Positions 50,424-51,500 of a DNA stretch of 64,000 nucleotides are shown one piece after another. The notes under the pieces are model-generated. The model did no database searches and was not told the origin of the DNA. It saw only the letters and a program-made list of their open reading frames with translations. The DNA comes from Undaria pinnatifida (Eukaryota > Sar > Phaeophyceae > Laminariales > Alariaceae): NCBI GenBank assembly GCA_012845835.1, contig JABAKD010000005.1:10282323-10346322 (forward strand). The letters run 5' to 3'. Both the position numbers and the translations under genes were made by a program. Within the stretch, counting starts at the first letter, position 1, and every line of letters starts with the position of its first letter.

Positions 50424-51320
50424 GAACAAAGCAAGCACAAAGCAAGCAAGCAAACAAAGCAAGTAAGCAGCAAGCCAGCCAGCAAGTGGAGGCCACACAC
50501 GCACCCCCTCCCGCTCCCCGAGGCCCAGCTCTTCTCTTACCTGGAGAGGGTTCATAGGTACAGCCGGCGCCGCTGCTGCTGGCTTGGGCGCATCCCCCCA
50601 GCCTTTCGAAACTGTCTCAGCCGAAGGTGTATCCCAGCCTCCTCGCCTCGTGCGCTTCTTTCTAGGTTGTTCCGCGGAGGCGGCCGTGACGGCGTCACCT
50701 CCCTCTTTGCCGGCACCTCCTCCCCCAGCCTCGGCGGCGGCTGCAGCAGCCGCTTTGATGGCTGCAGCAGCCATGGCTTCAATTGCTGCGGGAGTCTCAT
50801 CCTCATCATCAGCAGCAGCCGCAGCAACGGCGGCGGCAGCGACAGCAGCGACAACAGCAGCATCAGCATCAGGAGCAGCTGATGGATTTTTTTCGGGCTC
50901 ACCGCTGTTTTCTTCCGGGCACTCCATCGGTGACGCAGAGGATGCGGAGGGCGGCGCTGTCAACGCCACCGCTGCTGTTTCTGCACCGGGAGAAGTGGCG
51001 GTAGCCCCGGGGGACGCTGACACTGAATCCGCAGCGTCAGTGTCAACAACACTCGCGGCGTCAGAAGGCTTGGGTGCAGCAGCAGAGGCGGCAACCGCAG
51101 CGGCAGCAGCAGCCGGAGCACCCGCACCAGAACCAGAAGTCTCGTCAACAGCCTGGGATTCCTCAGATGGAGGAGCAACTTCGGCGACGGGTGCATCGTC
51201 GTTCTCCGGGGTGGTCATTGTTGCGGGCGGGACTTTAAGGTCGCTGGAAGGGGAGGAGGTTGTCTCCAGAGCATCTTCTGACCGGTACGAGGTCGCCCTT
51301 ATATCCATGGTATCAGCCAT
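12492..51320 (-). CDS. PUF60: PUF60-like poly(U)-binding splicing factor, complete gene in 10 coding exons
   Basis: Known role of the family: nuclear U2AF65-related protein that binds pyrimidine tracts and helps the U2 snRNP choose 3' splice sites. Seen here: exons 51320-50541, 22556-22395, 21601-21540, 20541-20376, 18560-18379, 17915-17774, 16181-16122, 15171-14701, 13690-13604, 12680-12492 join in frame to 766 residues. RRM1 is about residues 319-391 (RNP2 IYVGSL, RNP1 KGFCFIEY). RRM2 is about 459-532 (IYVGNV, KGFGFIQY). The UHM is about 671-765, with acidic helix EEADDED, the R-x-F motif in GRFFAGR (742-744) and YDQ near the end as in animal PUF60. The first ATG of the exon 1 frame has good context (ACCATGG). 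The N-terminal 260 residues are longer than in animal PUF60. The YDQ ending favours PUF60 over U2AF65 or RBM39. Identity is from remembered family sequences, not a search. Confidence 0.9.
12681..13603 (-). other. Intron 9, carrying telomere-like repeats
   Basis: The intron is 923 nt and about half of it is degenerate GGGTTAGGGTAGG-type repeat on the plus strand (12712-13175). On the sense strand this is a CCCTAACCCTACC run ending about 30 nt upstream of the acceptor ACCAG of exon 10, so it probably acts as the pyrimidine tract. A short GACCC-type patch lies at 13440-13545. Confidence 0.85.
12712..13175 (+). repeat. Interstitial telomere-like repeats in intron 9
   Basis: Degenerate GGGTTAGGGTAGGGTTG units run over about 460 bp, mixing TTAGGG, GTAGGG and TTGGGT. 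On the gene's sense strand they read CCCTAACCCTACC and end close to the exon 10 acceptor. Whether they come from a former telomere or grew by slippage cannot be told from sequence. Confidence 0.9.
13604..13690 (-). CDS. PUF60: PUF60-like exon 9: acidic helix of the UHM
   Basis: This 87-nt exon of 29 codons, phase 0 at both ends, encodes NMLGPEEADDEDVKAEIFEE and then LGTCGTVQQ. It matches the family segment [20 protein letters not shown]. Acidic residues in this helix are the usual contact for basic residues of UHM ligand motifs. The acceptor is GTTCAG and the donor is CAG|GTGAAC. Confidence 0.93.
13691..14700 (-). other. Intron 8, mostly an element R copy
   Basis: This intron is 1010 nt and about three quarters of it is the element R3 region (13925-14690). 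The exon 9-proximal part holds a GCA/CAG triplet stretch at 13715-13743 and a CTG/CAA-rich patch at 13880-13912. The donor is GTGAGC and the acceptor is GTTCAG. Confidence 0.85.
13925..14690 (+). repeat. Element R, copy 3, in intron 8
   Basis: A head block (13930-14060, ending GAGTACACCCC and a long C run), the TTGGCCTCGGTTGGCACCGA block at 14123, a dyad at 14287-14322 and the tail CACAAACTGAGTACCCC at 14655-14680. It lies antisense to the gene and ends within about 10-25 nt of the exon 8 donor. Confidence 0.78.
14701..15171 (-). CDS. PUF60: PUF60-like exon 8: end of RRM2, Ala/Gln/Gly linker, first UHM strand
   Basis: Exon 8 is 471 nt, 157 codons. TMSGFELAGRSLRVAWAQDQ closes RRM2. Then come alanine-rich repeats, a His/Gln tract of about ten glutamines (CAG/CAA mixed), AAQRAELMRRLGGGQ, a polyglycine run and SRCMCLM, which is the first beta strand of the UHM. 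The acceptor CCTCGTAG follows a good pyrimidine tract and the donor is ATG|GTGAGC. The mixed CAG/CAA and GGG codons suggest repeat-length polymorphism. An element R copy starts about 10-25 nt beyond the donor. Confidence 0.9.
15172..16121 (-). other. Intron 7
   Basis: 950 nt with donor GTGAGTC and acceptor CGTAG. The sense strand before the acceptor is C/T-rich. No repeat family recognised apart from a short GTCAG-rich patch near 15370-15520. Confidence 0.8.
16122..16181 (-). CDS. PUF60: PUF60-like exon 7: RNP1 of RRM2
   Basis: A 60-nt exon of exactly 20 codons, phase 0 at both ends, encoding HKGFGFIQYAQESVAKTVIE. KGFGFIQY is the RNP1 strand. The acceptor is CGCCCGCAG and the donor is GAG|GTGAGTC. 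Because it is small and in phase, skipping it would remove the RNA-contacting RNP1 strand of RRM2 without changing frame. Confidence 0.93.
16380..16810 (+). repeat. Diverged about 70-bp tandem repeat interrupted by element T
   Basis: Five or six units carry TATGTTATGCTTCGTCGAAA, then AATACAAAACCA, CCAGTCCA and TTGTTTAAAGAGTCAT. One unit is split by element T4 at 16563-16649, which makes the insertion site readable. Confidence 0.75.
16563..16649 (+). mobile_element. Element T4: about 88-bp TTAA-flanked miniature inverted-repeat element
   Basis: The ends are TAACCCCTTT and AAAGGGGTTA. The inner block GAAACCCGTTTTGGGGACA and TTACTTGGATTTAGTATGAT is common to all copies. The neighbouring tandem units read TGTTTAAAGAG without the insert. 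TTAA stands intact on the right side and slightly changed (TATAA) on the left, which fits a TTAA target duplication as used by piggyBac-type elements. It has no coding capacity. Confidence 0.7.
17253..17535 (+). repeat. Element R, copy 4 (internally deleted), in intron 6
   Basis: The head GAGCGCCCAAATGTTGGAGG through CTCGAAAGGGATGCGTGGTC and a C run is joined directly to the tail segment GCCGAACACCTCACGGCGCT, which ends in CTGAGTACACCCCC. The long middle present in copies 1-3 is absent. Confidence 0.75.
17774..17915 (-). CDS. PUF60: PUF60-like exon 6: start of RRM2
   Basis: Exon 6 is 142 nt. After the split methionine codon it encodes TTALPQTKIYVGNVEPHITT and continues to the turn DPSNPGH. 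RNP2 is IYVGNV. FEPFG is the end of helix 1. The acceptor is GACAG and the donor is CAC|GTGAGA, phase 0. Exon 7 continues HKGFGF, as in the family pattern (DPTTGKHKGYGF). Confidence 0.92.
17916..18378 (-). other. Intron 5
   Basis: 463 nt, the shortest intron. Donor GTAAGT, acceptor TTGACAG. The sense strand has a T-run (TTTTTTTTTTT) about 30 nt before the acceptor. No mobile element seen. Confidence 0.85.
18379..18560 (-). CDS. PUF60: PUF60-like exon 5: RRM1-RRM2 linker
   Basis: This 182-nt exon begins VGRPHNTASG, closing RRM1 exactly as the family does, and continues as a Gly/Met/Ala-rich linker ending AAQLKAAMA plus two nucleotides (AT). The donor is AT|GTAAGT and the acceptor is CCCCAG. 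A copy of element R ends about 40 nt before the acceptor, so its cytosine tract lies where the polypyrimidine tract should be. Confidence 0.9.
18604..18718 (-). repeat. Element R, copy 5 (head only), beside the exon 5 acceptor
   Basis: The reverse complement of 17253-17365 with about nine in ten bases matching over roughly 110 bp by eye. On the sense strand its cytosine end (TACGCCCCCC) sits about 38 nt before the acceptor of exon 5. Confidence 0.8.
18843..18932 (+). mobile_element. Element T5
   Basis: Starts TTAACGCCTTTACAACTTG and ends GAAGGGGATAA, with the family core ACTTGGAATTAGTATAGGAA. Together with T6 it forms an inverted pair. Confidence 0.7.
18939..19030 (-). mobile_element. Element T6
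   Basis: The reverse complement starts TTAACCCCTTCACAAGGGGA and ends AAAAGGGTTTTAA. It lies 6 bp from T5 in opposite orientation. Confidence 0.7.
19195..19445 (-). repeat. Element R, copy 6 (tail only), in intron 4
   Basis: The reverse complement of the tail part of element R: GTGTACTCAGTTTGTGCATG, then GGAGGGAGCACGTCGGG, and GTCGCATGAAGGGTGAAC through AAGAACCGCTCGTAAGACGG. It is truncated beyond about 19445. Confidence 0.75.
20376..20541 (-). CDS. PUF60: PUF60-like exon 4: rest of RRM1
   Basis: Exon 4 is 166 nt. It encodes AIFAAFGALKFVDMSHDPST, then GRHKGFCFIEY and the final helix and strand AMNGFELAGRAIK. RNP1 is KGFCFIEY. The acceptor is TTTGTTTAG and the donor is AAG|GTGCGC. The next residues, VGRP in exon 5, complete the IKVGRP end that is typical of PUF60 RRM1. 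Confidence 0.93.
20542..21539 (-). other. Intron 3, carrying the ATCT array
   Basis: The intron is 998 nt, with donor GTGAGA and acceptor GTTTAG. Its donor-proximal 430 nt are an ATCT tetranucleotide array, (AGAT)n on the sense strand, that begins about 30 nt inside the intron. The remainder is low-complexity, T- and C-rich on the sense strand. Confidence 0.85.
21111..21508 (+). repeat. ATCT tetranucleotide array in intron 3
   Basis: About 400 bp of ATCT, interrupted in the first half and nearly pure from about 21420. It reads AGAT on the sense strand and begins about 30 nt after the exon 3 donor. Confidence 0.95.
21540..21601 (-). CDS. PUF60: PUF60-like exon 3: start of RRM1
   Basis: This 62-nt exon encodes DNPRRIYVGSLHYELKESDI plus two nucleotides. 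IYVGSL is the RNP2 strand of RRM1, and SLHYELKESDI matches the first helix region of animal PUF60 (SIYYELGEDTI). The acceptor is ACCAG and the donor is AC|GTGAGA, phase 2. Joined to exon 4 it restores the family spacing up to AAFG. Confidence 0.9.
21602..22394 (-). other. Intron 2, carrying the GGGA array
   Basis: This 793-nt intron is dominated by a GGGA tetranucleotide array on the plus strand, read as (CCCT)n on the transcribed sense strand. Between the array and the acceptor the sense strand has no AG until ATGACCAG directly before exon 3, so the acceptor choice is unambiguous. Confidence 0.8.
21820..22170 (+). repeat. GGGA tetranucleotide array in intron 2
   Basis: Mostly GGGAGGGA, purest at 21870-22050, with GGAC and GTAG interruptions and a G12 run near 22100. 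On the sense strand it is an uninterrupted pyrimidine run, (CCCT)n. Confidence 0.95.
22395..22556 (-). CDS. PUF60: PUF60-like exon 2: linker before RRM1
   Basis: Exon 2 has 54 codons, phase 0 at both ends. It encodes ELQRKLAEEQVAAAMGKAPP and then an Ala/Gly/Met-rich stretch ending AAAAAPAVP. Its charged start may correspond to the helical, glutamine-rich segment that precedes RRM1 in animal PUF60. The donor is CCG|GTAAGG. The closing APAVP resembles the end of exon 1 (APAVPMNP), and exon 3 continues DNP, so the two boundaries could descend from a small duplication. Confidence 0.82.
22580..25640 (-). other. Sense-strand pyrimidine-rich end of intron 1
   Basis: About 3 kb whose minus strand is rich in C and T, with few breaks, including C15-20 runs near 23720 and 25107. 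Open frames on the minus strand read Phe/Leu/Ser/Cys/Pro-rich peptides, which is a consequence of the bias. No gene or mobile element recognised. Confidence 0.6.
26020..26130 (-). repeat. Family B copy 1 (partial)
   Basis: The reverse complement of the family B 3' part: GTTGACACA, GTATGAAAATACGTGG and TTTTCCC before GCCGG. Family B copies end in an A-rich tail. Confidence 0.55.
26365..26483 (+). repeat. Family B copy 2
   Basis: GCTGCGAAAGCAACTGAGTT, GACACACGACGCGTATGAAA, AGCTTTATTTTTCCCCATCC, GCCGGAGGATA and then A18. The oligo(A) end suggests spread through RNA. Confidence 0.7.
26484..27615. other. Gene-less part of intron 1
   Basis: No coding signal. It contains a short family C fragment at 26885-26985 (GGCAAGACGCGGTGC twice) and a perfect 26-bp palindrome at 27420-27445. 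Confidence 0.4.
27420..27445. repeat. Perfect 26-bp palindrome of TAGC units
   Basis: GGTAGCTAGC...GCTAGCTACC reads the same on both strands. It is a short (TAGC)n array. Confidence 0.9.
27620..27805 (+). repeat. Family B copy 3
   Basis: A fuller copy: GCACCGCCGGTAGGGACAGC, TCGCGCT, GGAACTGAAGGACACGC, CAGCTGGATTGCGAATACAA, and the 3' part ending GCCGGAGAATAATAAAAAAA. Confidence 0.7.
28118..28439 (+). mobile_element. tRNA-derived SINE, copy 1
   Basis: The 5' part has pol III promoter boxes: an A-box-like TGGCGCATCAGG at 28135-28146 and a B-box-like GAGTTCGAGTCC at 28188-28199. The body contains AAATTGACTTGCGGAAAGCG and GGATTGCTGAACCCAATGCG, then GACGAAACCTGTGACAATGG. The copy ends in A9. The same order occurs at 32724-33029 and, inverted, at 48283-48606. 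Confidence 0.82.
29105..29345 (+). repeat. Family A copy 1
   Basis: Starts near GTTTCCGCGCACAGACTGAT and contains TCACCCTGTTGACCCTGGTA, AAGGGGAGTCGCCGACCTAT, ATCACACACAGCTTGCAAAG and AAATCTTCGATCTCACAGCT, ending T/A-rich. No coding capacity. At least eight full or partial copies lie in intron 1. Confidence 0.75.
29865..29985 (-). repeat. Family A copy 2 (3' half)
   Basis: The reverse complement of the family A right half (CTCCAGCTGTGATATCGAAG, then GATTTCGTCGAAACTCACC). It is inverted relative to copy 1, some 500 bp away. Confidence 0.7.
30000..31385. other. Gene-less part of intron 1
   Basis: Mixed sequence. At 30895-31230 it resembles diverged family C (GTCGAGAAGAGAAGACGCGCC, GAACCACGGCCGGCGGCACC). 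The 140-codon minus frame at 30810-31232 has no recognisable domain. Confidence 0.35.
31390..31810 (+). repeat. Family C, two diverged units in tandem
   Basis: Two units at about 31390-31560 and 31640-31800 share CTCGGGGG, GGCACA/GCGCC, GATAGCTAGCTCGT and CTTCTCGTTAACCGCTT. Confidence 0.5.
32413..32728 (+). repeat. About 60-bp minisatellite beside SINE copy 2
   Basis: Five to six units carry ACAACACCGCACTCGACGCT, TTTCAGGTCGAGTTACCC and GGGCCAGGA. The array runs directly into SINE copy 2. Confidence 0.75.
32724..33029 (+). mobile_element. tRNA-derived SINE, copy 2
   Basis: A-box TGGCGTATCAGG at 32731-32742 and B-box GAGTTCGAATCC at 32775-32786. The body matches copy 1 (AAATTGACTTGCGGAAAGCG, GGGATTGCTGAACCCTATGC, TTGTCCAGAAGCTGGAAAGT) and the end is A-rich. 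Confidence 0.82.
33190..33375 (+). repeat. Family B copy 4
   Basis: GGAACTGGAGGATACGCCAG, ACTACAATTGAGTTAATTTG, GTGTGAAAATACGTGGACG and TTTTTCCCTATATCCGACGG, followed by AGGATAAAATACACAAAAA. Confidence 0.7.
33376..34190. other. Gene-less part of intron 1
   Basis: No repeat family or coding signal recognised. Overlapping open frames at 33594-34110 on both strands have no known domain. Confidence 0.35.
34195..34450 (+). repeat. Family C copy
   Basis: TTTGGACGCTGAGCGTGCTC, GACAGGACCAA, GGAAGACGCGCCGGGTGCGC, ACAGAGAACCACCGCC and CATCTACAGCTCGTCGTCAC occur in the same order at 35205-35475. Ends near TTCTCGTTAAG. Confidence 0.6.
35205..35475 (+). repeat. Family C copy
   Basis: TTTGGACGCAGAGCGTGTTC, GACAGGACCAA, CAGAGACGCACCGCCAGCGC and ACACAGAGAGCCACCGCCAC match 34195-34450. 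A shorter related piece lies at 35650-35760. Confidence 0.6.
36145..36360 (-). repeat. Family A copy 3
   Basis: The reverse complement contains both halves of family A: the CACAGCTGGAGTG/GATCGAAGATTTCGTCG part, TATAGGCCGGCGACTCCCCT and CCAGGGTCAACAGGGTGACG, up to GTGCACGGAAACT. Confidence 0.75.
36361..37780. other. Gene-less part of intron 1
   Basis: Short local duplications only: GTTCAACGCCAGTTCCACCA versus GTTCAACGCTATTCCACCAG at 36785-36865, and GTCAGGTAGGTACC twice near 37265-37305. No coding signal. Confidence 0.35.
37780..38360 (+). repeat. Locally duplicated CATTCTTGCTGTTGCTCTGA block
   Basis: CATACGGCTG, TTCTTGCTGTTGC and CTGACC...TTC..ACCA recur four to five times between 37800 and 38335, and GAATTCGCAGTGTGGCAACG recurs three times. 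A diverged tandem duplication. Confidence 0.5.
38730..38860 (-). repeat. Family H copy 1
   Basis: CCCAGTTTAGTGCGGTGATA, ATCGCTTGTTTACGACCTCG and ATAGTGCGTGGTCCC match the reverse complement of 47705-47865. Confidence 0.6.
39233..39296 (+). mobile_element. tRNA-derived SINE, 3' fragment
   Basis: ATAAGGGACGACACCTGTGA and CCAGAAGCTGGAAAGTAG, then A13, match the 3' end of the SINE copies. The tRNA-related part is missing. Confidence 0.65.
39807..39895 (-). mobile_element. Element T7
   Basis: Begins TTAGCCCCTTAAAAGCCCC and ends AAAGGATTCAA, with the core ACTAATTCCAAGTA. Diverged ends. Confidence 0.6.
40145..40234 (-). mobile_element. Element T8
   Basis: Begins TTAACCCCTTTAGAGCCCCC and ends GGAGGGGTCAA, so the inverted ends are well preserved. 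Core ACTAAATCCGAGTAAATTTG. Confidence 0.7.
40337..40514 (+). repeat. Family B copy 5
   Basis: A full copy: GTGACCGCCGGTAGGGGCAG, CGGAACTGAAGGATACGCCA, GCTGGATTGCGCGTACAATT, ACACGTATGAAAATACGTGG and CCATCCGTCGGAGGATAAAA, then A-rich. Confidence 0.72.
40815..40925 (-). repeat. Family B copy 6
   Basis: The reverse complement of the family B 3' half, preceded on the plus strand by T10. It lies opposite to copy 5, 300 bp away. Confidence 0.65.
41200..41415 (-). repeat. Family A copy 4
   Basis: GCTGTGAGATCGACCAAAAA, CTCAGCTCTGCAAGCCGCGT, ACAGGTCGGCGACTCCCCTG and GCCAGGGTCAACAGGACTAA. More diverged than the other copies. Confidence 0.65.
41605..41740 (+). repeat. Family G copy 1
   Basis: TTCGACGCGAGTCGACGAGA, GTGGGGAGAGGGGAGAAGAG, CCTGCC and TAGGGAGGAAGAAAGAAAAA. 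Shared with 45183-45360 and 46545-46715 in the same orientation, A-rich at the end. Confidence 0.65.
42177..42930 (+). repeat. Diverged 110-190 bp tandem repeat, about five units
   Basis: Each unit has CCACCACTCGTTCTGCATGC, GCGAT, TAGGGACCGCTC and, in most, CCGGGCTGCTGTGCCGGGCT. The cores fall near 42280, 42450, 42560, 42725 and 42905. Confidence 0.7.
43310..43625 (+). repeat. About 60-bp tandem units related to family A
   Basis: ACATCACCCTGTAACCCTGG recurs near 43320 and 43405. TATAGGTCGGCGACTCCCCT, TAGAACTCGTAATATAAACC recurs three times from 43470. These are pieces of family A amplified in tandem. Confidence 0.65.
43638..43727 (+). mobile_element. Element T9
   Basis: ACGCCTGTACAGCTGGAAAC through CTTTGGACTGGTATAGCGAG to CTCTCAAGGGGTTGA. 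Left end diverged, right end good. Confidence 0.6.
43735..43840 (+). repeat. Family A copy 5 (right half)
   Basis: GTGATCGGAGAATCGCACAC, AGCTTGCAAGCATTAGTTTC, GACGAAATCTTCGATCTCAC. Confidence 0.65.
43841..45180. other. Gene-less part of intron 1
   Basis: A triplet-rich GCAGCAGCAGC patch at 44320-44345 and short telomere-like GGGTTAGGGTT at 44940 and 45124-45146. No gene seen. Confidence 0.35.
45183..45360 (+). repeat. Family G copy 2
   Basis: GTCGATTCGACGAGGGAAGC, GTGGGGAGGGGGGAGAAGAG, CCTGCCTG, TAATAGGGAGGGAGAAGGAG and then A8. Confidence 0.65.
45631..45660 (+). repeat. CGCA tetranucleotide array
   Basis: Seven and a half units of CGCA. Confidence 0.9.
46545..46715 (+). repeat. Family G copy 3
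   Basis: TTCGATGCGAGTCGACGAGG, GTGGGGAGTAGGGAGAACAG, CCTGCGTC, TAATAGGGAGACAAAGAG and then A8. Confidence 0.65.
46850..46960 (-). repeat. Family A copy 6 (right half)
   Basis: CTCCAGCTGTGAGATCGAAG, ATTTCGTCGAAACTCATC, CTCCGATCGCGCGCATTA. Confidence 0.7.
47560..47640 (+). repeat. CAG/CAN triplet patch
   Basis: Interrupted AGC triplets. No associated open frame of interest. Confidence 0.7.
47705..47865 (+). repeat. Family H copy 2
   Basis: AACCGCACTAAAGTGGGACC near the left and GACCGCACTAAAGAGTACCG near the right. The inner part CGAGGTCGTTTGACAAACGA matches copy 1 at 38730-38860 inverted. Confidence 0.6.
48283..48606 (-). mobile_element. tRNA-derived SINE, copy 3
   Basis: Read on the minus strand: CCGGTCGCCCCGG leads into A-box TGGCGTATCAGG (48590-48579), then B-box GGGTTCGAGTCC (48546-48535). 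The T-arm-like GGG-TTCGAGT-CCC is better paired than in the other copies. The body is as in copy 1 and it ends GTGTGGGGGAAAAAAAAAA. Confidence 0.84.
48970..49168 (+). repeat. Family A copy 7
   Basis: GTTTCCGCGCACAGAATAAC, AAGGGGAGTCGCCGAGCTAT, ATCCTTAATGAGGACACACA, TATCACACACAGCTTGCAAA and ATCTTCGATCTCACAGCTGG. Very close to copy 1 at 29105-29345. Confidence 0.78.
49610..49725 (-). repeat. Family A copy 8 (right half)
   Basis: AACTGTGAGATCGACCACAA, AAACTCAGCTTTGCAAGCTG, TGTGATACTTTGATCGCGCA. Inverted relative to copy 7. Confidence 0.65.
49912..50095 (+). repeat. Family B copy 7
   Basis: GTACGGTGACGGCCGGTAGG, GACAGCTCGCGCTGCC, AACTGAAGGATACGCCAGCT, CGAAAATACGTGGAAGCATG and CATCCGCCGGCGCAATAAGA. 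The A-tail is lost. Confidence 0.7.
50347..50487 (+). repeat. AAGC tetranucleotide array in intron 1
   Basis: Perfect to 50422, then interrupted. It reads GCTT on the sense strand and begins about 55 nt after the exon 1 donor. Confidence 0.93.
50541..51320 (-). CDS. PUF60: PUF60-like exon 1: acidic alanine-rich N-terminal region with basic/Trp motif
   Basis: Exon 1 is 780 nt, exactly 260 codons, and ends in phase 0 at CAG|GTAAGAG. It starts MADTMDIRATS and is low-complexity: Ser/Thr/Pro/Glu-rich at first, then alanine runs broken by acidic patches such as ADDEDETP. Near its end lies KKRTRRGGWDTP (residues 221-232), followed by a second tryptophan in KGWGDAP (W241). The basic run could serve as a nuclear localisation signal. 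Together with the tryptophan it resembles UHM-ligand motifs of SF3B1, SF1 and U2AF65. No other in-frame ATG lies upstream within this open frame. The link to exon 2 rests on matching phase, a strong donor, composition and the lack of any other partner on this strand. It spans 28 kb and is the weakest junction of the model. Confidence 0.78.
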
Positions 51321-51500
51321 GGTACTCCTGTCCACTACTCTGAGGCCTTGTGTTCCTCGAGGGTTTTTCACGGAGGTTTCACTTAGGTATGGAAGCGTGC
51401 TATTCAGGGTACAGGGGATATGCACGATTTGGGATCTTCACTGCTGTTCATCATCGGGGCGTCATTCGTTCGCGTATCGTTTTGCTGTGAATAATTAGAC
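51321..51500 (-). promoter_or_regulatory. Presumed 5' UTR / promoter-proximal region of the PUF60-like gene
   Basis: This sequence lies immediately upstream of the ATG. The exon 1 frame stays open to 51425 but has no ATG in it, so translation should start at 51320. I see no convincing TATA box. The transcription start cannot be placed by eye, and the label is positional only. Confidence 0.25.

Larger units (their letters stand above)
22557..50540 (-). other. Intron 1 of the PUF60-like gene, about 28 kb
   Basis: The donor is GTAAGAG directly after exon 1 and the acceptor is CTTCCAG before GAG TTG CAA (ELQRKL). No open frame inside resembles a known protein on either strand. The content is a mosaic of short interspersed elements, minisatellites and simple repeats, listed separately. 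The first 200 nt after the donor hold an AAGC array. The last 3 kb before the acceptor are pyrimidine-rich on the sense strand. A cassette exon that keeps phase 0 could be hidden here and could not be recognised by eye. Confidence 0.72.

Noticed and set aside
50584-51498. 304-codon plus-strand frame antisense to exon 1
   Set aside because: Alanine-rich sequence is open in several frames. The minus strand has the donor, the phase match and the composition of the PUF60 N-terminus.
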